Assembly (NCBI RefSeq): GCF_023630205.1
Contig: NZ_JALPRR010000004.1
Location: 248,001 to 312,000 of the forward strand
Length of the DNA: 64,000 nt
Origin: Pontibacter ruber
GTDB taxonomy: Bacteria > Bacteroidota > Bacteroidia > Cytophagales > Hymenobacteraceae
Direction: 5' to 3'
The notes under the pieces were generated by a model, which was not told where the DNA came from, made no database searches, and saw nothing but the letters and a program-made list of their open reading frames with translations. Position numbers and translations under genes: made by a program. This document shows positions 52,895 to 63,959 of this stretch, piece after piece; the stretch's first letter is position 1, and each line of letters begins with the position of its first letter.

Positions 52895-53791
52895 TTATTG
52901 GTGTAATTCAGGTTGCCGCTTCTTCTGTTCTTCTTTTATAAAGTTGTTCACGTAACTGGCTACTTCCTCGGCATTCTCTTCCTGCAGAAAGTGTCCACTG
53001 TTCTCGAAGTGCATCACGTAACATTCGTGGAAGAATTTCTTCCATTTTTGCAGCGCCTCTATTTTCACAAGCTTATCCTGCTCGCCCCAAAGTATGAGCG
53101 TAGGGATGTCCTGTATGCGTTTTCGCTGGCGCCATAATTCGTCGTACCACTTGGTTACGCCTACCAGCTCGCGAGCACAGGCAAGCGAACGCACATGCTC
53201 TTCCGGGTCTCCCAAGGCTTTGATGTATTGCTGCTGAATAGATTCCGGTAGCTTACTTTGTTCGCCAAACAGCTCGTGGACCAGCGTTTCGGTAGAGACG
53301 TTCAGTTTAGAGTGCAGGAATTTGCCCAGCGGGCCAACCAGGTACTTGCTTGCTTTACTATAAGTATAGTGGTTTGAAAGCGACCAGGTCCAGGTGTTCA
53401 GCATCACGATGCTTTGCACGTTAGACGGATGTTTGATGGCATAGGCCAAACCAATGGGGGCGCCAAAATCGTGTACCATCAACGTAATGTCTTTCAGGTT
53501 CAGGTGCTCCATCAGCGCTTCAAAGTTGGCTGCGTGGGCCCTGGGCTTGTAGCTGAAATCAGCAGGTTTGTCAGACAGGCCAAAGCCTATCAGGTCCATG
53601 GCGATGCAGCGGTAGTGTTTGCTGAGGATCTTGATTAGGTTTCGGTAAAGGAAAGACCAGGAAGGTGTTCCGTGGATCATCACGATCGGTGCTCCTTCCC
53701 CTTCATCTATATAATGCATTCTGCCCGCCTCTAACTCCAGATATTTCGATGTAAATGGATATTCTTTCGTATCCAGCCAGTCTGGTTTCAT
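52895..53791 (-). CDS. Alpha/beta hydrolase, haloalkane dehalogenase-like (298 aa)
   Basis: HGTPSWSFLYRNLI (oxyanion-hole region), nucleophile Asp in MVHDFGAPIGLAYA, acid in LILWGEQDKLV and base His in ENSGHFLQEE. The Asp nucleophile places it with haloalkane dehalogenases and epoxide hydrolases rather than serine esterases. The Trp that normally follows the Asp and holds the halide is Phe here, so dehalogenation is doubtful. Substrate unknown. Downstream neighbour on the same strand is the Gln/Pro-rich gene. Confidence 0.8.
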   Translation of the reverse strand: MKPDWLDTKEYPFTSKYLELEAGRMHYIDEGEGAPIVMIHGTPSWSFLYRNLIKILSKHYRCIAMDLIGFGLSDKPADFSYKPRAHAANFEALMEHLNLKDITLMVHDFGAPIGLAYAIKHPSNVQSIVMLNTWTWSLSNHYTYSKASKYLVGPLGKFLHSKLNVSTETLVHELFGEQSKLPESIQQQYIKALGDPEEHVRSLACARELVGVTKWYDELWRQRKRIQDIPTLILWGEQDKLVKIEALQKWKKFFHECYVMHFENSGHFLQEENAEEVASYVNNFIKEEQKKRQPELHQ

Positions 53792-53944
53792 AACAATTCA
53801 GGGTGTTTGGTTTAAAGGTATACTTGAGACAGGTGTATGGGTTGTTAATATTGATGAAAAAGACCCGTGTTCTGACAAATTTTCAGGGCAGCGGACTTAT
53901 GGCATACGGCAGGTTAAGTATAAATTGTACCTTTACAGGGAGCT

Positions 53945-55849
53945 ATGTGTGGAATAACGGGGGTATTTGCATTTACAGAGGCCGGACGAACGGCCCTGGA
54001 CAGGCTGCAGGCGGCTGCGGAGGCGTTACGTCACCGCGGGCCAGATGGAGCAGGCTTGCTGGTGCGCGGAGATGTAGGGCTGGCTCACCGAAGGCTGGCC
54101 ATTATAGGTCTGGAAGAAGCGGCCTGCCAGCCGATGCAGGATGCCAGCGGGCGCTTTTCTATTGTGTATAATGGCGAAGTTTTCAACTACAAAGAGCTCC
54201 GCAGAAAGCTGCAGGATGCCGGTTATTCGTTCCGGACCACTTCCGATACGGAGGTGGTATTGCAGCTTTTCCTCAAAGAGGGGCCTGATTGTCTGAAGAA
54301 ACTCAAAGGCTTTTTTGTTTTTGCGATCCACGACGCGCAGCACGATTCCCTCTTCATTGCCCGGGACAGGTTCGGTGAAAAGCCGCTGTTATACTATAAA
54401 GATGCAGATAAATTCCTGTTCGGTTCGGAACTGGGTGCGCTGCTGGAACTGGGTGTTCCACGTGAAGTGGATTATACTTCGCTCTACCAGTACCTGCAAC
54501 TGACCTATGTGCCCGCACCGGCATCGATGTTAAAAGGCGTTAAAAAGCTGTTGCCAGGACATTTTCTATACATCCAGAACAATAAGGTGCAGCAGCAGAT
54601 GTGGTATCGCCTGCCTTTTGACGCAGCTAAGGCGGCTACCAATCCCCTGAACTATCCGCAGCAGCAGGCAAAACTAAAGCAGGTGCTGGAGCGTGCCGTG
54701 GTTGATCGCCTCACGGCCGACATACCCGTAGGAGCATTTCTGAGCGGGGGCATAGATTCTTCTGTTGTCGTAGCCCTGGCTGCAAAGCATGTGCCCCATC
54801 TGAAAACCTTTTCAGTGGGTTTTAAAGACGCTCCTTTCTTTGACGAAACGCGCTATGCCCGTTTAGTAGCCGCTAAGTATAAAACAGATCATACAGAGAT
54901 CAATCTTACCACCCAGGATCTGCACGGACATCTGTATAACATGCTGGATTCCTTAGGAGAGCCTTTTGCCGACTCGTCGGCGCTGGCTGTGTACGCCCTG
55001 AGCAGCCATGCGGGACGTGAAGTGAAAGCGGTGCTTTCCGGTGACGGAGCAGACGAACTGTTTGCAGGCTACAACAAGCACATGGCAGAGTTTCAGCTAC
55101 TAAGAGGCGGCGCCAAAATCGAGGCAGTTGAAAAGCTTTCCTTTTTATGGGATGTGCTGCCCAAATCGCGCCAATCGTTTGCTGCAAACAAAATAAGACA
55201 ACTACAGCGTTTTGCCGCCGGTGCCAGGTTAAACCCGTCGGATCGCTACTGGTTATGGGCTACCTGGGCAAATGAGGCAGAAGCAATTAATTTGCTCCAC
55301 GACCGGTACAGGGCCACCGTAGCAGGGCGTTTATACCAGGCCCGCAAGCGCAGATTATTATCTTGCCTCGAAAGCAACCACTACGACCTGAATAGCGTAC
55401 TCTGTGCCGACTGGCAATTGGTGCTGGGAAATGACATGGTACCCAAAATAGATTTGATGGGCATGGCCCACGGCCTGGAGGTTCGAAGCCCCTTCCTGGA
55501 CCATCGGGTAGCCAAGTTTGCTTTTTCGCTGCCGGTTTCTTCTAAAATAGATGCCTCTATCCGGAAAAAGATCTTGCAGGACACTTATAAAAGTATGTTG
55601 CCCCCCGAGCTCTACAAACGCCCAAAGAAGGGGTTTGAAGTTCCTCTGGCCGACTTTTTAAAAAATGAGGCAGCTGACCTGATGCAGCAATATATGTCAG
55701 ATGAGCTTATTATAGCACAAGGTATATTCGATGTACATCAGATAAAAAAGTTGCGCAAAAGCTTTGCAGCATCAGCGGCAGGGAGCGTGCAGACACAAGT
55801 ATGGAGCCTCCTGGTATTTCAGCATTGGTGGAAAAAATGGATTATGTAA
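53945..55849 (+). CDS. asnB: Asparagine synthase, glutamine-hydrolysing (634 aa)
   Basis: Residue 2 is Cys (MCGITGVF), the glutaminase nucleophile after Met removal. RHRGPDGAG and NGEVFNYKELR complete the class II amidotransferase domain. The synthetase domain has AFLSGGIDSSVVVALA (ATP pyrophosphatase loop) and SGDGADELFAGYN. It makes asparagine from aspartate, glutamine and ATP. Some members of this family serve polysaccharide or peptide clusters; here ugd and uxs follow directly, so a role in surface-sugar synthesis cannot be excluded. Confidence 0.88.
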   Translation: MCGITGVFAFTEAGRTALDRLQAAAEALRHRGPDGAGLLVRGDVGLAHRRLAIIGLEEAACQPMQDASGRFSIVYNGEVFNYKELRRKLQDAGYSFRTTSDTEVVLQLFLKEGPDCLKKLKGFFVFAIHDAQHDSLFIARDRFGEKPLLYYKDADKFLFGSELGALLELGVPREVDYTSLYQYLQLTYVPAPASMLKGVKKLLPGHFLYIQNNKVQQQMWYRLPFDAAKAATNPLNYPQQQAKLKQVLERAVVDRLTADIPVGAFLSGGIDSSVVVALAAKHVPHLKTFSVGFKDAPFFDETRYARLVAAKYKTDHTEINLTTQDLHGHLYNMLDSLGEPFADSSALAVYALSSHAGREVKAVLSGDGADELFAGYNKHMAEFQLLRGGAKIEAVEKLSFLWDVLPKSRQSFAANKIRQLQRFAAGARLNPSDRYWLWATWANEAEAINLLHDRYRATVAGRLYQARKRRLLSCLESNHYDLNSVLCADWQLVLGNDMVPKIDLMGMAHGLEVRSPFLDHRVAKFAFSLPVSSKIDASIRKKILQDTYKSMLPPELYKRPKKGFEVPLADFLKNEAADLMQQYMSDELIIAQGIFDVHQIKKLRKSFAASAAGSVQTQVWSLLVFQHWWKKWIM

Positions 55850-55914
55850 CACCAACCTTCCTGCTTTAAGTCATATATTTGAAGCCCTTTACGGGAAGTT
55901 AAAAGTATAAAGTG

Positions 55915-55922
55915 TAAATTTG
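55915..55922 (+). promoter_or_regulatory. -7 box (TAAATTTG) of ugd
   Basis: Exact TAnnTTTG match 24 bases before the ugd ATG. No TTG at the usual -33 distance. A TATA-containing AAGTATAAAG precedes it. Confidence 0.45.
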
Positions 55923-55946
55923 TAACCTCAACCTATTAGTTAAAAT

Positions 55947-57296
55947 ATGAGAATAGCTGTAGTTGGTACTGGATATGTAGGCTTGGTAACAGGCACCTGT
56001 TTTGCCGAAGTTGGTATTGATGTGACCTGCATTGACATTGACGTAAACAAGATTGAAAACCTGAAAAAGGGCATTTTGCCTATTTACGAACCAGGTTTGG
56101 AAGAAATGGTAATGCGCAACACGCAAAAAGAGCGCCTTTCTTTCTCTAACGACCTTGCAACCAGTATCCAGGGTTGTGATGTGGCTTTCATCGCAGTAGG
56201 TACACCTCCGGGCGAGGACGGGAGCGCCGACCTGAAGCACGTTCTGGCAGTAGCAAGAGCCATTGGACAGCATATGACCAACTACGTCGTAGTGGTTACC
56301 AAGAGTACCGTGCCGGTTGGCACAGCAAATAAAGTTAGAACTGCCATTGAGCAGGAATTGGAAAAACGTGGTGCAAACATCCCGTTTGATGTGGCCTCTA
56401 ACCCAGAGTTCCTGAAAGAAGGTGCAGCCATCGACGACTTCCTGAAACCAGACCGTATTGTGGTTGGTGTTGCCTCGCAGAGAGCGGAAGAAGTGATGAG
56501 CAAGCTGTACAAGCCATTCTTGATGAACGGTCACCCGCTCATCTTCATGGACATTCCTTCTGCTGAAATGACCAAGTATGCAGCCAATGCCATGCTTGCA
56601 ACCAAGATCAGCTTTATGAACGACATCGCCAACCTGTGCGAGATTATGGGCGCTGACGTGAACATGGTGCGCAAAGGCATTGGCAGCGACGTACGTATTG
56701 GTAACAAATTTATCTATCCGGGCATTGGCTACGGTGGGTCCTGCTTCCCGAAAGATGTAAAGGCCCTGATCAAAACTGCCTCTGAGAACGGATACGAAAT
56801 GCGGGTGCTGAAATCTGTGGAGGAAGTAAACGAGAATCAGAAGTCGGTACTTTTCAACAAAATAAACAACCACTTTAAAGGCGAACTGGCTGGTAAAACG
56901 TTTGCGGTTTGGGGCTTGTCTTTCAAACCTAAGACCGACGACATGCGTGAGGCGCCGTCGCTTGTTATCATCAACAAACTGCTGGAGCAGGGTGCTAAAG
57001 TAAAGGCCTATGACCCGGTTGCCATGAAAGAGGCTTCTCACACGCTCGGCAATACCGTAGAGTATGGCAAAGATGAGTATGAAACGTTGATTGACGCGGA
57101 TGCACTGTTGCTGGTAACAGAATGGCCGGAGTTCCGCTCTCCGAACTTCAACGTGGTAAGCAGACTGATGAAGGATAAAGTGGTATTTGACGGAAGAAAC
57201 ATCTACGACGCCGCCGAAATGCGCGAAAAAGGCTTCGTGTACTACGGGATAGGTGTAAAACAGCAAGTAGAAGAAGAAAAAGTTACACTAGGCTAA
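55947..57296 (+). CDS. ugd: UDP-glucose 6-dehydrogenase (449 aa)
   Basis: N-terminal NAD-binding motif VVGTGYVGLVTGTCFAEVG, FIAVGTPPGEDGSADL, middle-domain EFLKEGAAIDDF, and the catalytic Cys in GYGGSCFPKDVKAL. The C-terminal domain has WGLSFKPKTDDMREAPSL. It oxidises UDP-glucose to UDP-glucuronate with two NAD+. uxs begins three bases after the stop codon, so the product is passed on to the decarboxylase. Sugar precursors of this kind feed capsule or exopolysaccharide. Confidence 0.92.
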   Translation: MRIAVVGTGYVGLVTGTCFAEVGIDVTCIDIDVNKIENLKKGILPIYEPGLEEMVMRNTQKERLSFSNDLATSIQGCDVAFIAVGTPPGEDGSADLKHVLAVARAIGQHMTNYVVVVTKSTVPVGTANKVRTAIEQELEKRGANIPFDVASNPEFLKEGAAIDDFLKPDRIVVGVASQRAEEVMSKLYKPFLMNGHPLIFMDIPSAEMTKYAANAMLATKISFMNDIANLCEIMGADVNMVRKGIGSDVRIGNKFIYPGIGYGGSCFPKDVKALIKTASENGYEMRVLKSVEEVNENQKSVLFNKINNHFKGELAGKTFAVWGLSFKPKTDDMREAPSLVIINKLLEQGAKVKAYDPVAMKEASHTLGNTVEYGKDEYETLIDADALLLVTEWPEFRSPNFNVVSRLMKDKVVFDGRNIYDAAEMREKGFVYYGIGVKQQVEEEKVTLG

Positions 57297-57299
57297 AAC

Positions 57300-58250
<951 letters not shown>

Positions 58251-58300
58251 TAATAAAAAGAAGAAGGCCCTTTGCGAAAAGGGCCTTCTTCTTTTTATTA
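58251..58300. terminator. Bidirectional terminator between uxs and the TPR gene
   Basis: Perfect 23-bp stem, 58251-58273 with 58278-58300, four-base loop GCGA. The core GAAGGCCCTTT is flanked by A- and T-rich arms. From 58300 to 58422 there is only AT-rich spacer with several TATACTT copies. Confidence 0.88.
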
Positions 58301-58422
58301 CTGGTAATACTTTCTATAGAAACTACGCCAAGTATAAACTAACTCTATAAGTATACTTCAGAAACAGATAATGGTAGTTTGCAACTGTAATTATACTTAT
58401 TGTATGCTAGTGGGAAGTAGCA

Positions 58423-59673
58423 CTACTTGATCTTCTTATTTGCCTTCAGAAACGCCCGGGCCTCTTTAAAATTAGCCGATTTCTTCTCTGTATTGTTCAG
58501 CACGATGGTATAGTAGCGTTTTGCAGTCACCAGGTCTTTCTCCTGCTTTGCTATGCGGGCCAGGTTCAGGTAAGAGTTGATAAAATAGCCGGATTCCCGC
58601 TCTCCGGTCATTTCCGCGAACATGATGGTGTTCTGGTAATACGCTTTCGCTTTTTCGAAATCTCGGTATTTGTTCTGGTTAACGTAGGCAAGTATGTAGG
58701 AAGCATAGCGCCCGCTGATTGCCTCATAGCCCGGCATCTTCTGATCGAGTTTGCTTAAGATGTCCAGTGACTCGCGCTCTGCCAGGGTAAAATGCCCCTG
58801 CACAAACAGCATGCGGGCATAAAAGCGCTGAAAATAAGCATTGTCGGGGTACTTGGTGGCCAGTTCACGCGAAAGTTTCATGGCCTCTTCCATGTTATTT
58901 TCCTCGTTAGCGTAGATCTTCATGAGGAAGTACTTGGATTCAGTACCCGTATAAAAGCCATTGTTGGCTACATAGCGAAGCTGTTTCAGGCCAAGGCGCT
59001 TGTCTCCGTCAGGGAAGAACACCAGCACCGGGCGCAGGAAAGGATAGTTTTCATGGATCCAAATGGAGTAATAGTTAAACAATGCCTCGCCGAAAAGGAA
59101 CTCCGGGCTCAGGCCGTTGCCTGCCTTGGCGATCTCCATATACTCCAGTGCGCGTTTGCTGGCTACGGTTGCTTTGCGCCAGTTGCTGCGCTCGGAATGC
59201 AACCTGCCGGTAAAGCCATTGGCTGCTGCCAGGAAAAAGGCTGCCTCAACGTTTTTCTCGTCCTTATCATACAGCCGCTCTGCCTTTACAATGGCCGTAT
59301 CCATGTAAGCGAAAAAAAGGTCGTCGTACTTGGTGGTTTGTATGTTGGTAGGAACAATCTTCCACCACTGGCTCAATCCTAATAAGAAATAGGGCAGGGG
59401 ATGCTCCGGATAGCGGCGGCGCAGCGATTTAAATTGTTTTTCAGCTCGTTCATACTTGAAGTTATACATGTTATCAACCGCTCCCTCCAGCTCATACTGT
59501 ATGTCTCTGTCGAGCAGGAGCATGCCTTTAACATTGCCTGCGCTCGGGATAACCTCGATAGATCCGATGGTAACCTCGCGCATGTTGGTGGTGTCAGGCT
59601 TCGCTCCTTTCCCCTGAGCCGAAGCAAGGGCGGGTAAAAGGCAAAAGAGCGAAACGTAAAAAAACTTCTTCAT
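58423..59673 (-). CDS. Exported tetratricopeptide-repeat protein (416 aa)
   Basis: Signal peptide 1-19 (ASAQ). Helical repeats follow: YNFKYERAEKQFKSLRRRYP, LPYFLLGLSQWW, AYFQRFYARMLFVQGHFTLA and INSYLNLARIAKQEKDLVTA, typical TPR pairs. It probably acts as a periplasmic scaffold. ATG 59673 begins the signal peptide; the frame continues to 59814 but that part would cross the next gene's promoter. No partner gene is evident. Confidence 0.75.
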   Translation of the reverse strand: MKKFFYVSLFCLLPALASAQGKGAKPDTTNMREVTIGSIEVIPSAGNVKGMLLLDRDIQYELEGAVDNMYNFKYERAEKQFKSLRRRYPEHPLPYFLLGLSQWWKIVPTNIQTTKYDDLFFAYMDTAIVKAERLYDKDEKNVEAAFFLAAANGFTGRLHSERSNWRKATVASKRALEYMEIAKAGNGLSPEFLFGEALFNYYSIWIHENYPFLRPVLVFFPDGDKRLGLKQLRYVANNGFYTGTESKYFLMKIYANEENNMEEAMKLSRELATKYPDNAYFQRFYARMLFVQGHFTLAERESLDILSKLDQKMPGYEAISGRYASYILAYVNQNKYRDFEKAKAYYQNTIMFAEMTGERESGYFINSYLNLARIAKQEKDLVTAKRYYTIVLNNTEKKSANFKEARAFLKANKKIK

Positions 59674-59750
59674 GAAAAATAAGTTTGTCCGAAGCAAAGG
59701 GTAGAGCTGTTTACTAATGATGCCAGACGCTAAAAGTACAACAAATATGC

Positions 59751-59758
59751 TAATTTTG
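59751..59758 (+). promoter_or_regulatory. -7 box (TAATTTTG) of the M42-like gene
   Basis: Exact TAnnTTTG match 23 bases before ATG 59782; no clear -33 element. Confidence 0.4.
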
Positions 59759-59781
59759 AATCCCAAAAATAAAATATAGCG

Positions 59782-60696
59782 ATGAGACTTCTTGAGCAAC
59801 TTTGCAATATACATGCGCCATCAGGCAACGAGAAAAATATGTCAGAATTCCTGCTTAACTATATTGAGGAGCATAAAGTTCAGTGGAAAACACAGCCGAT
59901 CATAGTTAAGGGCGAAGGATTTCAGGATTGTATTTTGCTGATATTCGGCAATCCCCGCACAGCCATATTCGCGCACATAGATTCTATTGGTTTTACGGTA
60001 CGCTATGGAAAGCAGCTGGTCCGGATTGGCGGCCCTGACCTGGAGACAGGTTACCGCCTGGTAGGGGAAGACAGCCAGGGAAAAATTGAATGTACACTGC
60101 AGTACAACGAAGAGCAGGGAGAGCTTACCTATGAATTTGAGCGGGAGATAGAGCGTGGAACGGAGCTTGTGTTTAAGTGCGATTTCCGGGAAACAGAAGA
60201 CTCGGTGCAGTCGTGCTACATGGATAACCGCTTAGGAGTGTGGAGTGCGCTGAAAGTAGCGGAAACACTGGAAGATGGCATTATTGCTTTCAGTGCCTGG
60301 GAAGAGCACGGTGGTGGATCGGTAGCTTACCTGGCCAAGTATATTTATGAAACCTACGGTGTTCGGCAGGCACTTATTTCGGATATCACCTGGGTGACAG
60401 AAGGGGTGTATCCTGGCAAAGGCGTGGTTATTTCACTCCGGGATAGCCTGATTCCAAGGCGTGCTTACGTGCAGCACATTGTGGGTATTGCTAAGGAATC
60501 CGGTATACCTTTTCAGCTGGAGGTGGAAGGGGCAGGCGGCAGCGACGCCAAAGAGTTGCAGCACGGGCCATACCCCTGGGACTGGTGCTTTGTAGGCGCT
60601 CCCGAAGACAATGTGCATTCGCCCGACGAAATTGTGCATAAAAAGGATATCGAAAGTATGGTAGCGCTCTACAAAGTGTTAATGGAGAAACTATAG
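59782..60696 (+). CDS. M42-like metallo-aminopeptidase (304 aa)
   Basis: Metal ligands in order: His/Asp of [12 protein letters not shown], Asp of [12 protein letters not shown], the Glu pair of [11 protein letters not shown] (catalytic base and ligand), Asp of [11 protein letters not shown] and His of DNVHSPDE. This is the M42 glutamyl-aminopeptidase/cellulase-M order of the di-zinc M28/M42 clan. The protein is somewhat shorter than typical M42 enzymes (about 340-360 aa), with a reduced lid domain. It is probably cytosolic and trims peptides. Confidence 0.8.
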   Translation: MRLLEQLCNIHAPSGNEKNMSEFLLNYIEEHKVQWKTQPIIVKGEGFQDCILLIFGNPRTAIFAHIDSIGFTVRYGKQLVRIGGPDLETGYRLVGEDSQGKIECTLQYNEEQGELTYEFEREIERGTELVFKCDFRETEDSVQSCYMDNRLGVWSALKVAETLEDGIIAFSAWEEHGGGSVAYLAKYIYETYGVRQALISDITWVTEGVYPGKGVVISLRDSLIPRRAYVQHIVGIAKESGIPFQLEVEGAGGSDAKELQHGPYPWDWCFVGAPEDNVHSPDEIVHKKDIESMVALYKVLMEKL

Positions 60697-60727
60697 TTAC
60701 GCTATCCAGGAAGTATAAATTACCGGA

Positions 60728-60755
60728 GGCTGACCAGAAATGGTCAGCTTTTTTT
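60728..60755 (+). terminator. Terminator of the M42-like gene
   Basis: GCTGACCA (60729-60736), GAAA loop, TGGTCAGC (60741-60748), then TTTTTTT. Clear terminator. Confidence 0.9.
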
Positions 60756-60942
60756 ATGCACAAAAGCTGTTTTTCTACGGGCGGATGTGCAGGAGTATGC
60801 GGCTTTTGCTATATATACCGCAACTTCCTGAGGTATAGCCTGCTGAGAGGAACTGCTTCCTGTGAAATCATTTGGAAAAGTCAACTCAATATCTTTTCTT
60901 TAATAGCTATATTAGTATTCTCTTCACCCTTAAACCCTTTCA

Positions 60943-63195
60943 ATGGAACCTATTCTTTACGCTATTCCCGGATTTGGTCTGGCAGCGCTGCTGTATACCT
61001 TTATCCGGTCTGCCTGGGTGACAAAGCAGCCCCATGGCAACGAACGCATGAGTACCATTGCAAAACACATTGCTGATGGTGCCATGGCTTTCCTTAAATC
61101 AGAGTACAAGGTGTTGCTGTACTTCGTGGTGATTGCCTCTGTATTTTTGTTTTATCTCGGCTATACTGGTGAGAAATCGCACCCGCTTATTGTAGCGGCT
61201 TTTGTTATTGGTGCTGTGTTCTCGGCTACAGCCGGCTTTATCGGTATGCGCATTGCAACAAAAGCCAACGTGAGAACAGCTGAGGCGGCACGCAGCAGCC
61301 TGTCAAGAGCCTTATCGGTATCGTTTGCTGGTGGCTCGGTAATGGGCATGGGTGTGGCCGGTCTTGCTGTACTTGGTCTTGGCTCTTTATTTATTGTGTT
61401 CTACTACATGTTCGTGTACAGCACCGGCGCCGATGTTAACGGCATTGAGATGGAGCGGGCGCTGGAAGTACTCACCGGTTTCTCGCTGGGCGCTGAAAGT
61501 ATAGCCCTGTTTGCCCGAGTTGGGGGTGGTATCTATACCAAAGCTGCTGACGTGGGTGCTGACCTAGTGGGTAAAGTAGAGGCAGGCATTCCAGAAGACG
61601 ACCCGCGTAACCCTGCTACCATTGCCGATAACGTAGGTGATAACGTAGGTGACGTAGCAGGTATGGGCGCCGACCTTTTTGGCTCTTACGTGGCTACCAT
61701 CCTGGCAACGATGGTGCTGGGACGGGAAGTGATCGTTGAAGATAATTTCGGTGGTTTGTCGCCGGTTATACTTCCAATGTTCATCGCAGGTCTTGGTATC
61801 CTGTTTTCCCTAATCGGAATGCTGTTTGTGCGGGTAAAGGAAGGCGGCAACGTACAAGGCGCCCTTAACCTGGGCAACTGGATTTCCGTGATCCTGACAG
61901 CTGTAGGTGCCTATTTTGCCATTCACTGGATCCTGCCTGAGTCGATGAACCTTCGTAACTTTGAATTCTCCAATACCGATGTGTTCATAGCCGTAATCGT
62001 AGGCCTTGTGGTTGGTACGCTGATGAGTATCATCACAGAGTATTACACGGCCATGGGCAAAAAGCCTGTTAACTCCATTGTACAACAGTCTTCTACCGGG
62101 CATGCTACAAACATTATTGCCGGTCTGGCCGTGGGGATGCACTCTACGGTTATGCCGATGATCGTGCTGGCAGCCGGTATCGTGTTTTCGTATGCGGCGG
62201 CAGGCCTCTATGGTGTTGCCATAGCAGCCGCCGGTATGATGGCTACAACCGCCATGCAGCTGGCCATTGACGCCTTCGGCCCAATAGCTGATAACGCAGG
62301 CGGCATTGCCGAAATGAGCGAACTGCCGAAAGAAGTACGCGGTCGTACCGATATTCTGGATGCCGTGGGGAACACTACTGCTGCTACCGGTAAAGGCTTT
62401 GCCATTGCTTCGGCTGCCCTTACGTCGCTGGCGCTGTTTGCCGCTTTCGTAGGTATAGCCGGTATTTCTGCCATCGACTTGTACAAGGCACCTGTACTTG
62501 CCGGCTTATTTATCGGCGCGATGATCCCGTTCATCTTCTCAGCGCTGGCAATTTCCGCGGTAGGCAGAGCGGCCATGGCCATGGTGCATGAGGTACGCCG
62601 TCAGTTCCGCGAAATTCCGGGCATAATGGAAGGTACCGGGCAGCCGGAGTATGAAAAATGCGTGGCGATCTCAACACAAGCCGCTATCCGGGAAATGATG
62701 TTGCCGGGTGCTATCGCCCTTATTGTGCCGGTTGTAGTTGGCTTTGGCTTGAAAGGCGTGTTCGAGGAAACCTCGTCAGCCGAGATTCTGGGCGGTCTGT
62801 TGGCAGGTGTAACCGTTTCGGGGGTACTGATGGCGATGTTCCAGTCAAATGCCGGCGGCGCCTGGGATAACGCAAAGAAATCCTTTGAAAAAGGCGTGAT
62901 GATCAACGGCGTGATGGAGTACAAAGGCTCCGATCCGCACAAAGCTTCTGTAACCGGCGATACGGTAGGCGATCCATTCAAGGATACTTCCGGTCCAAGT
63001 ATGAACATCCTCATCAAGCTGATGTCTATTGTGTCGCTGGTAATTGCGCCACACATTGCGCTGGAGCAGAAGCCTCCGATTCCGGAAGAACCAAAACTGA
63101 ACCAGGAAACACAGCAGTTAAGCCCGGAAACCGGCAAATTAAACAGCGAAGCTGCAACTACGGTAAGTATAAAAGGGCTGGTAGTACGTAACTAA
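60943..63195 (+). CDS. hppA: Membrane-bound ion-pumping pyrophosphatase, K+-dependent type (750 aa)
   Basis: About sixteen transmembrane helices. The PPi/Mg site includes [19 protein letters not shown] and [20 protein letters not shown] (Asp-rich), and the later motif [12 protein letters not shown] has Ala where K+-independent enzymes have Lys, so it should need K+. It hydrolyses PPi and pumps Na+ or H+ outward; which ion cannot be read with certainty. The last ~40 residues are a hydrophilic tail with Gln/Glu/Pro ([20 protein letters not shown]), longer than usual. Confidence 0.9.
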   Translation: MEPILYAIPGFGLAALLYTFIRSAWVTKQPHGNERMSTIAKHIADGAMAFLKSEYKVLLYFVVIASVFLFYLGYTGEKSHPLIVAAFVIGAVFSATAGFIGMRIATKANVRTAEAARSSLSRALSVSFAGGSVMGMGVAGLAVLGLGSLFIVFYYMFVYSTGADVNGIEMERALEVLTGFSLGAESIALFARVGGGIYTKAADVGADLVGKVEAGIPEDDPRNPATIADNVGDNVGDVAGMGADLFGSYVATILATMVLGREVIVEDNFGGLSPVILPMFIAGLGILFSLIGMLFVRVKEGGNVQGALNLGNWISVILTAVGAYFAIHWILPESMNLRNFEFSNTDVFIAVIVGLVVGTLMSIITEYYTAMGKKPVNSIVQQSSTGHATNIIAGLAVGMHSTVMPMIVLAAGIVFSYAAAGLYGVAIAAAGMMATTAMQLAIDAFGPIADNAGGIAEMSELPKEVRGRTDILDAVGNTTAATGKGFAIASAALTSLALFAAFVGIAGISAIDLYKAPVLAGLFIGAMIPFIFSALAISAVGRAAMAMVHEVRRQFREIPGIMEGTGQPEYEKCVAISTQAAIREMMLPGAIALIVPVVVGFGLKGVFEETSSAEILGGLLAGVTVSGVLMAMFQSNAGGAWDNAKKSFEKGVMINGVMEYKGSDPHKASVTGDTVGDPFKDTSGPSMNILIKLMSIVSLVIAPHIALEQKPPIPEEPKLNQETQQLSPETGKLNSEAATTVSIKGLVVRN

Positions 63196-63216
63196 GCTAA
63201 GCAATTTATAGTTAAG

Positions 63217-63250
63217 ATAAGCCCAACCTTAGCGTTGGGCTTATTTTTTA
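63217..63250 (+). terminator. Terminator of hppA
   Basis: ATAAGCCCAAC (63217-63227) pairs with GTTGGGCTTAT (63234-63244), followed by TTTTTTA. Its right arm contains the TTG of the hpt promoter. Confidence 0.85.
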
Positions 63251-63265
63251 TTATCCTTACCTTTG
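63235..63265 (+). promoter_or_regulatory. Promoter of hpt, overlapping the hppA terminator
   Basis: TTG (63235-63237), 20-base spacer, TACCTTTG (63258-63265), matching the Bacteroidota consensus. ATG 63291 follows 25 bases on. Confidence 0.65.
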
Positions 63266-63290
63266 TCTGATTCATCAACTATACACCAAC

Positions 63291-63830
63291 ATGGATCCTC
63301 GTACGATCAAGCTGCACGATTGTGAATTTAGTACCTATATTTTTGAAGAGGAGATAATTGCCCGCATCAGCATGCTGGCCGAACAGATCGATCAGGACTA
63401 TGCACACAAAAAGCCTTTGTTCCTGGCGGTGCTGAATGGTTCGTTTATGTTCGCCTCTGATCTATTAAAGCGCGTTACTATTCCCTGCGAGATTTCGTTT
63501 ATTCGTTTGTCGTCGTACCAGAACATGCAGAGCACTGGTAAAGTGAAGGAAGTACTCGGGCTGACGGAAGACGTACATAGCCGCCATGTGGTGGTGCTGG
63601 AAGATATTGTTGACACCGGCCATACAGTGCACAACCTTCTGCAGCAGCTCAACGAGCGCGGACCTGCCTCCATCGAGGTAGCCACACTGCTCATGAAGCC
63701 GGAATGCCTGCAGCACGACCTGAATATTAAGTATGTGGCCCGATCCATTCCCAACGATTTTGTTGTAGGCTACGGTCTGGATTATAATGGCCTGGGGCGC
63801 AACCTGCGCGATATCTACAAGATCGTGTAG
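63291..63830 (+). CDS. hpt: Hypoxanthine phosphoribosyltransferase (179 aa)
   Basis: PRPP-binding motif VVVLEDIVDTGHTVHNLL, the FLAVLNGSFMFASDLL pyrophosphate loop, ISFIRLSSYQ flexible loop and FVVGYGLDYNGLGRNL at the C-terminus. It salvages hypoxanthine (and guanine) to IMP (GMP). adk follows, a common order in Bacteroidota, so this region handles purine nucleotides. Confidence 0.92.
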   Translation: MDPRTIKLHDCEFSTYIFEEEIIARISMLAEQIDQDYAHKKPLFLAVLNGSFMFASDLLKRVTIPCEISFIRLSSYQNMQSTGKVKEVLGLTEDVHSRHVVVLEDIVDTGHTVHNLLQQLNERGPASIEVATLLMKPECLQHDLNIKYVARSIPNDFVVGYGLDYNGLGRNLRDIYKIV

Positions 63831-63928
63831 CAACTTAACTGAGCAGTATAACCTCTTTGGATTTTACTTAAAGTTGAGGGCAAAGCGCCTTTATTAGAAA
63901 AAGTTAAACAGTACTGTAATATTATACT

Positions 63929-63936
63929 TAATTTTG
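63929..63936 (+). promoter_or_regulatory. -7 box (TAATTTTG) of adk
   Basis: Exact TAnnTTTG match 23 bases before the adk ATG; it overlaps a TATACTT copy. No TTG at -33. Confidence 0.4.
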
Positions 63937-63959
63937 CCTTTTATTCTTAATCAGAAACT

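Noticed and set aside
55899..57266. 455-codon open frame on the minus strand
   Set aside because: It is antisense to ugd, which has all catalytic motifs; the antisense translation has no recognisable domain.
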